A stretch of DNA of 64,000 nucleotides from Acanthaster planci (Eukaryota > Echinodermata > Asteroidea > Valvatida > Acanthasteridae), in contig NW_019091357.1 in the NCBI RefSeq assembly GCF_001949145.1, positions 4,410,500 through 4,474,499 on the forward strand, read 5' to 3'. The translations under genes and the position numbers were made by a program. A model generated the notes under the pieces. That model made no database searches, was not told where the DNA came from, and saw only the letters and a program-made list of their open reading frames with translations. Shown one piece after another: positions 62,207 to 64,000 of the stretch (within the stretch, counting starts at the first letter, position 1; every line of letters begins with the position of its first letter).

Positions 62207-64000
62207 AAAACAAACAAAATTTGTTGAATGCACCTGGTCATATGGTTTGCAGTTAACATGTACAACCACCAGCCAGTGCGTTCAATTTTCAGGAAAGATG
62301 TACCGTATTGGTGTTAGCACACTGAGCTAGCTGCGGGCACATATAAATAAACATGCACACACACATGCCGGCTCGCTTTCCTGATTTGAAGTCCTCATCA
62401 TTGATCGAATGATGAACTGCTTTGAAAATGAGAAAATGTTTGAAGATTTTTCAAAATTATTGAAAGCATGTTATCACATACACTATATACACACGTGGGC
62501 TTTTTTTTCTTCATGAGCACACTCAAAACTGTAGCCTGTCTTTCTTTCGCTTTCTTCAAATTTGTCATTAACATCATCATATTAATATTTTTTGTACAAA
62601 TATTTCACCTCTACATGTATACAGTACAATGTGTGCCTGCACAATCATATACCTTATGCACTGACTGCAGATATCTCTCCAAGTTGCCCTCTATCACTGT
62701 GAAATTTCTCAGTCAGGGGACAAAAATGGCTGTTCCAGTTACTGCACCCAGAGGGGGGGTTCTGCATGAGCACAGTTGACGCTAGTATATAGTGCAAAGA
62801 TCATCATCGCAGTTGGCTTTTTTTTTCCACTCAGCAGTATATATACCTGTCATTGTTCAAAAGATTCAGGCCATATGATATTGATGTTGTCGTACATTGA
62901 TTGGTTTAGTTATAATTATTACCATGTTCAAAATGTTGCCAGTCTTTCACATGTTTAACACCCTATCATAGACAAACTGATTAAAGCTTCAAATTTGAAG
63001 CACTCAGAACTTAATTGTTACTACCTGTTCATATAAATGAGACTGGGGAAATCCTTGTAAATTCATAGAGCACCTGTGGTCATATTGAAGAAATAAATGC
63101 ATGTAAGGGGCTTAACTTTGTAAGGTACTATAAATTGTACAAGCATTCTTTCATGTTGCAACACTGACGTACATGTAACATCTAGCATTTACAATGTACA
63201 ACTGCACATATACATGTACATGCAAGTCAAGTTGTTTTTGATGTGTGAGTGCACATGGACAGTAACAGTCGTACAAGTTTTCTTTTTCGGGTTTTCATTT
63301 TGAGGGGCCTAAATGAAAAGTTATCATACCAGTACATGTAGCTGCCACATGATTGACGCGCAGTGCTGGGATGAGCGTTGAATTTTAATTGATCTAATTG
63401 TGCATGGATTCTGAGAAGTCTGAGAGTAGTGTTGAAAAGAGCTCCGGGGGAGGGGGGCGTAGAGTTCCCATGGGGGGCAGTTGCCCCCTTGGCTACATCA
63501 CCAGATCACGTGCCAGGCACTTCTCAGGGAGGGGGAACGGGGACAAGGAGGATTGAGTTCCCGTGGGAAGGGAGGGTACACTGGTTTCCCTGCCTTCCCC
63601 CCCTACACCACCACTGGCAGCATGAAGTCATGATGGCGAATACATGGTGTGTGTGGATTGGGGCCGGGGTCGAGGGGTTAATCAAAGGTTATGGAAAATG
63701 TAGTTGCATAGAAAGATAGAGTCAGGGAACATTCATCGAAAGTCATTGTCATAGGGGACTCTGATGTGGGAACCCCTATACAAAGTGACAATAATGACAG
63801 TGAGACATAGCCCCCCTCCTAAAAACCTGTCATTACACATGTGGATATGTATTATATAGTACGTCTGTTACTTTTAAAGGGCCTTTGGGATGAATTTTAC
63901 TTGTGCAACCTTATTCTGCTCTCTGTATGATAACTACCCTTTTTTTGCATCCCTTTTGGGGTTACATGAAAACTATTGCTGTGTTGATAGTCAGGGAAGA

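Larger units (their letters stand above)
57350..64000. other. intergenic region upstream of the PCMTD gene
   Basis: AT-rich sequence with microsatellites, one fold-back element (58047-58161) and short repeats. The open frames are short and without family features. A GC-richer patch at 63440-63620 repeats GAGTTCCCRTGGG and looks like a repeat fragment. No gene can be supported. Confidence 0.6.

Overview
The window looks like nuclear DNA of a marine invertebrate deuterostome, most probably an echinoderm, with a sea star as my best guess. The reasons are the large introns with GT/AG borders, the very frequent TACATGTA-type and AGGCCTA-type words, short hAT-like MITEs, a GGGCCC-headed dispersed repeat, and two genes that align over their whole length with vertebrate MYT1/MYT1L/ST18 and PCMTD1/PCMTD2. 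The species is an inference. The sequence is a draft: it has one 140-base N gap and three single-N joins, each next to a C or G homopolymer.

Layout. Positions 1-8805 hold no coding sequence I can support. From 8806 to 39363 on the + strand lies a MYT1-family transcription factor gene. I could join 18 exons in one continuous reading frame: an ENED...RTR N-terminus, finger 1, a 1.7-kb acidic exon, fingers 2-3, the MYT1 central domain, fingers 4-7 and a C-terminal coiled coil. Counted from ATG 8928 the protein is about 1460 residues, once a 139-base assembly duplication in exon 11 is discounted. Four introns hold or flank hAT-like MITEs. Between the stop codons (39364-47030) are the two 3' UTRs, facing each other, and spacer sequence.

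From 47031 to 55037 on the - strand lies a PCMTD-type gene (protein-L-isoaspartate O-methyltransferase domain-containing protein). It has six coding exons and a 653-residue product, with a probable 5' UTR exon and promoter near 57145-57345. Positions 57350-64000 are intergenic, with microsatellites, a fold-back element and no gene I can support. A truncated L2/CR1-like LINE tail lies in the 5' intron of the PCMTD gene.

How the genes relate. They are convergent and have different jobs. The MYT1-type protein should bind AAGTT-type sites through paired CCHHC fingers and act in neural differentiation. The PCMTD protein joins a SAM-binding methyltransferase fold to a split SOCS box (BC box and Cul5 box), so it is likely a Cullin-5 ubiquitin-ligase adaptor. 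Vertebrate MYT1 is next to PCMTD2 and ST18 is next to PCMTD1, so this pair looks like an ancient linkage older than the vertebrate genome duplications. That linkage, the finger/intron architecture and the stretched SOCS box of the PCMTD protein are the most interesting points in the window.
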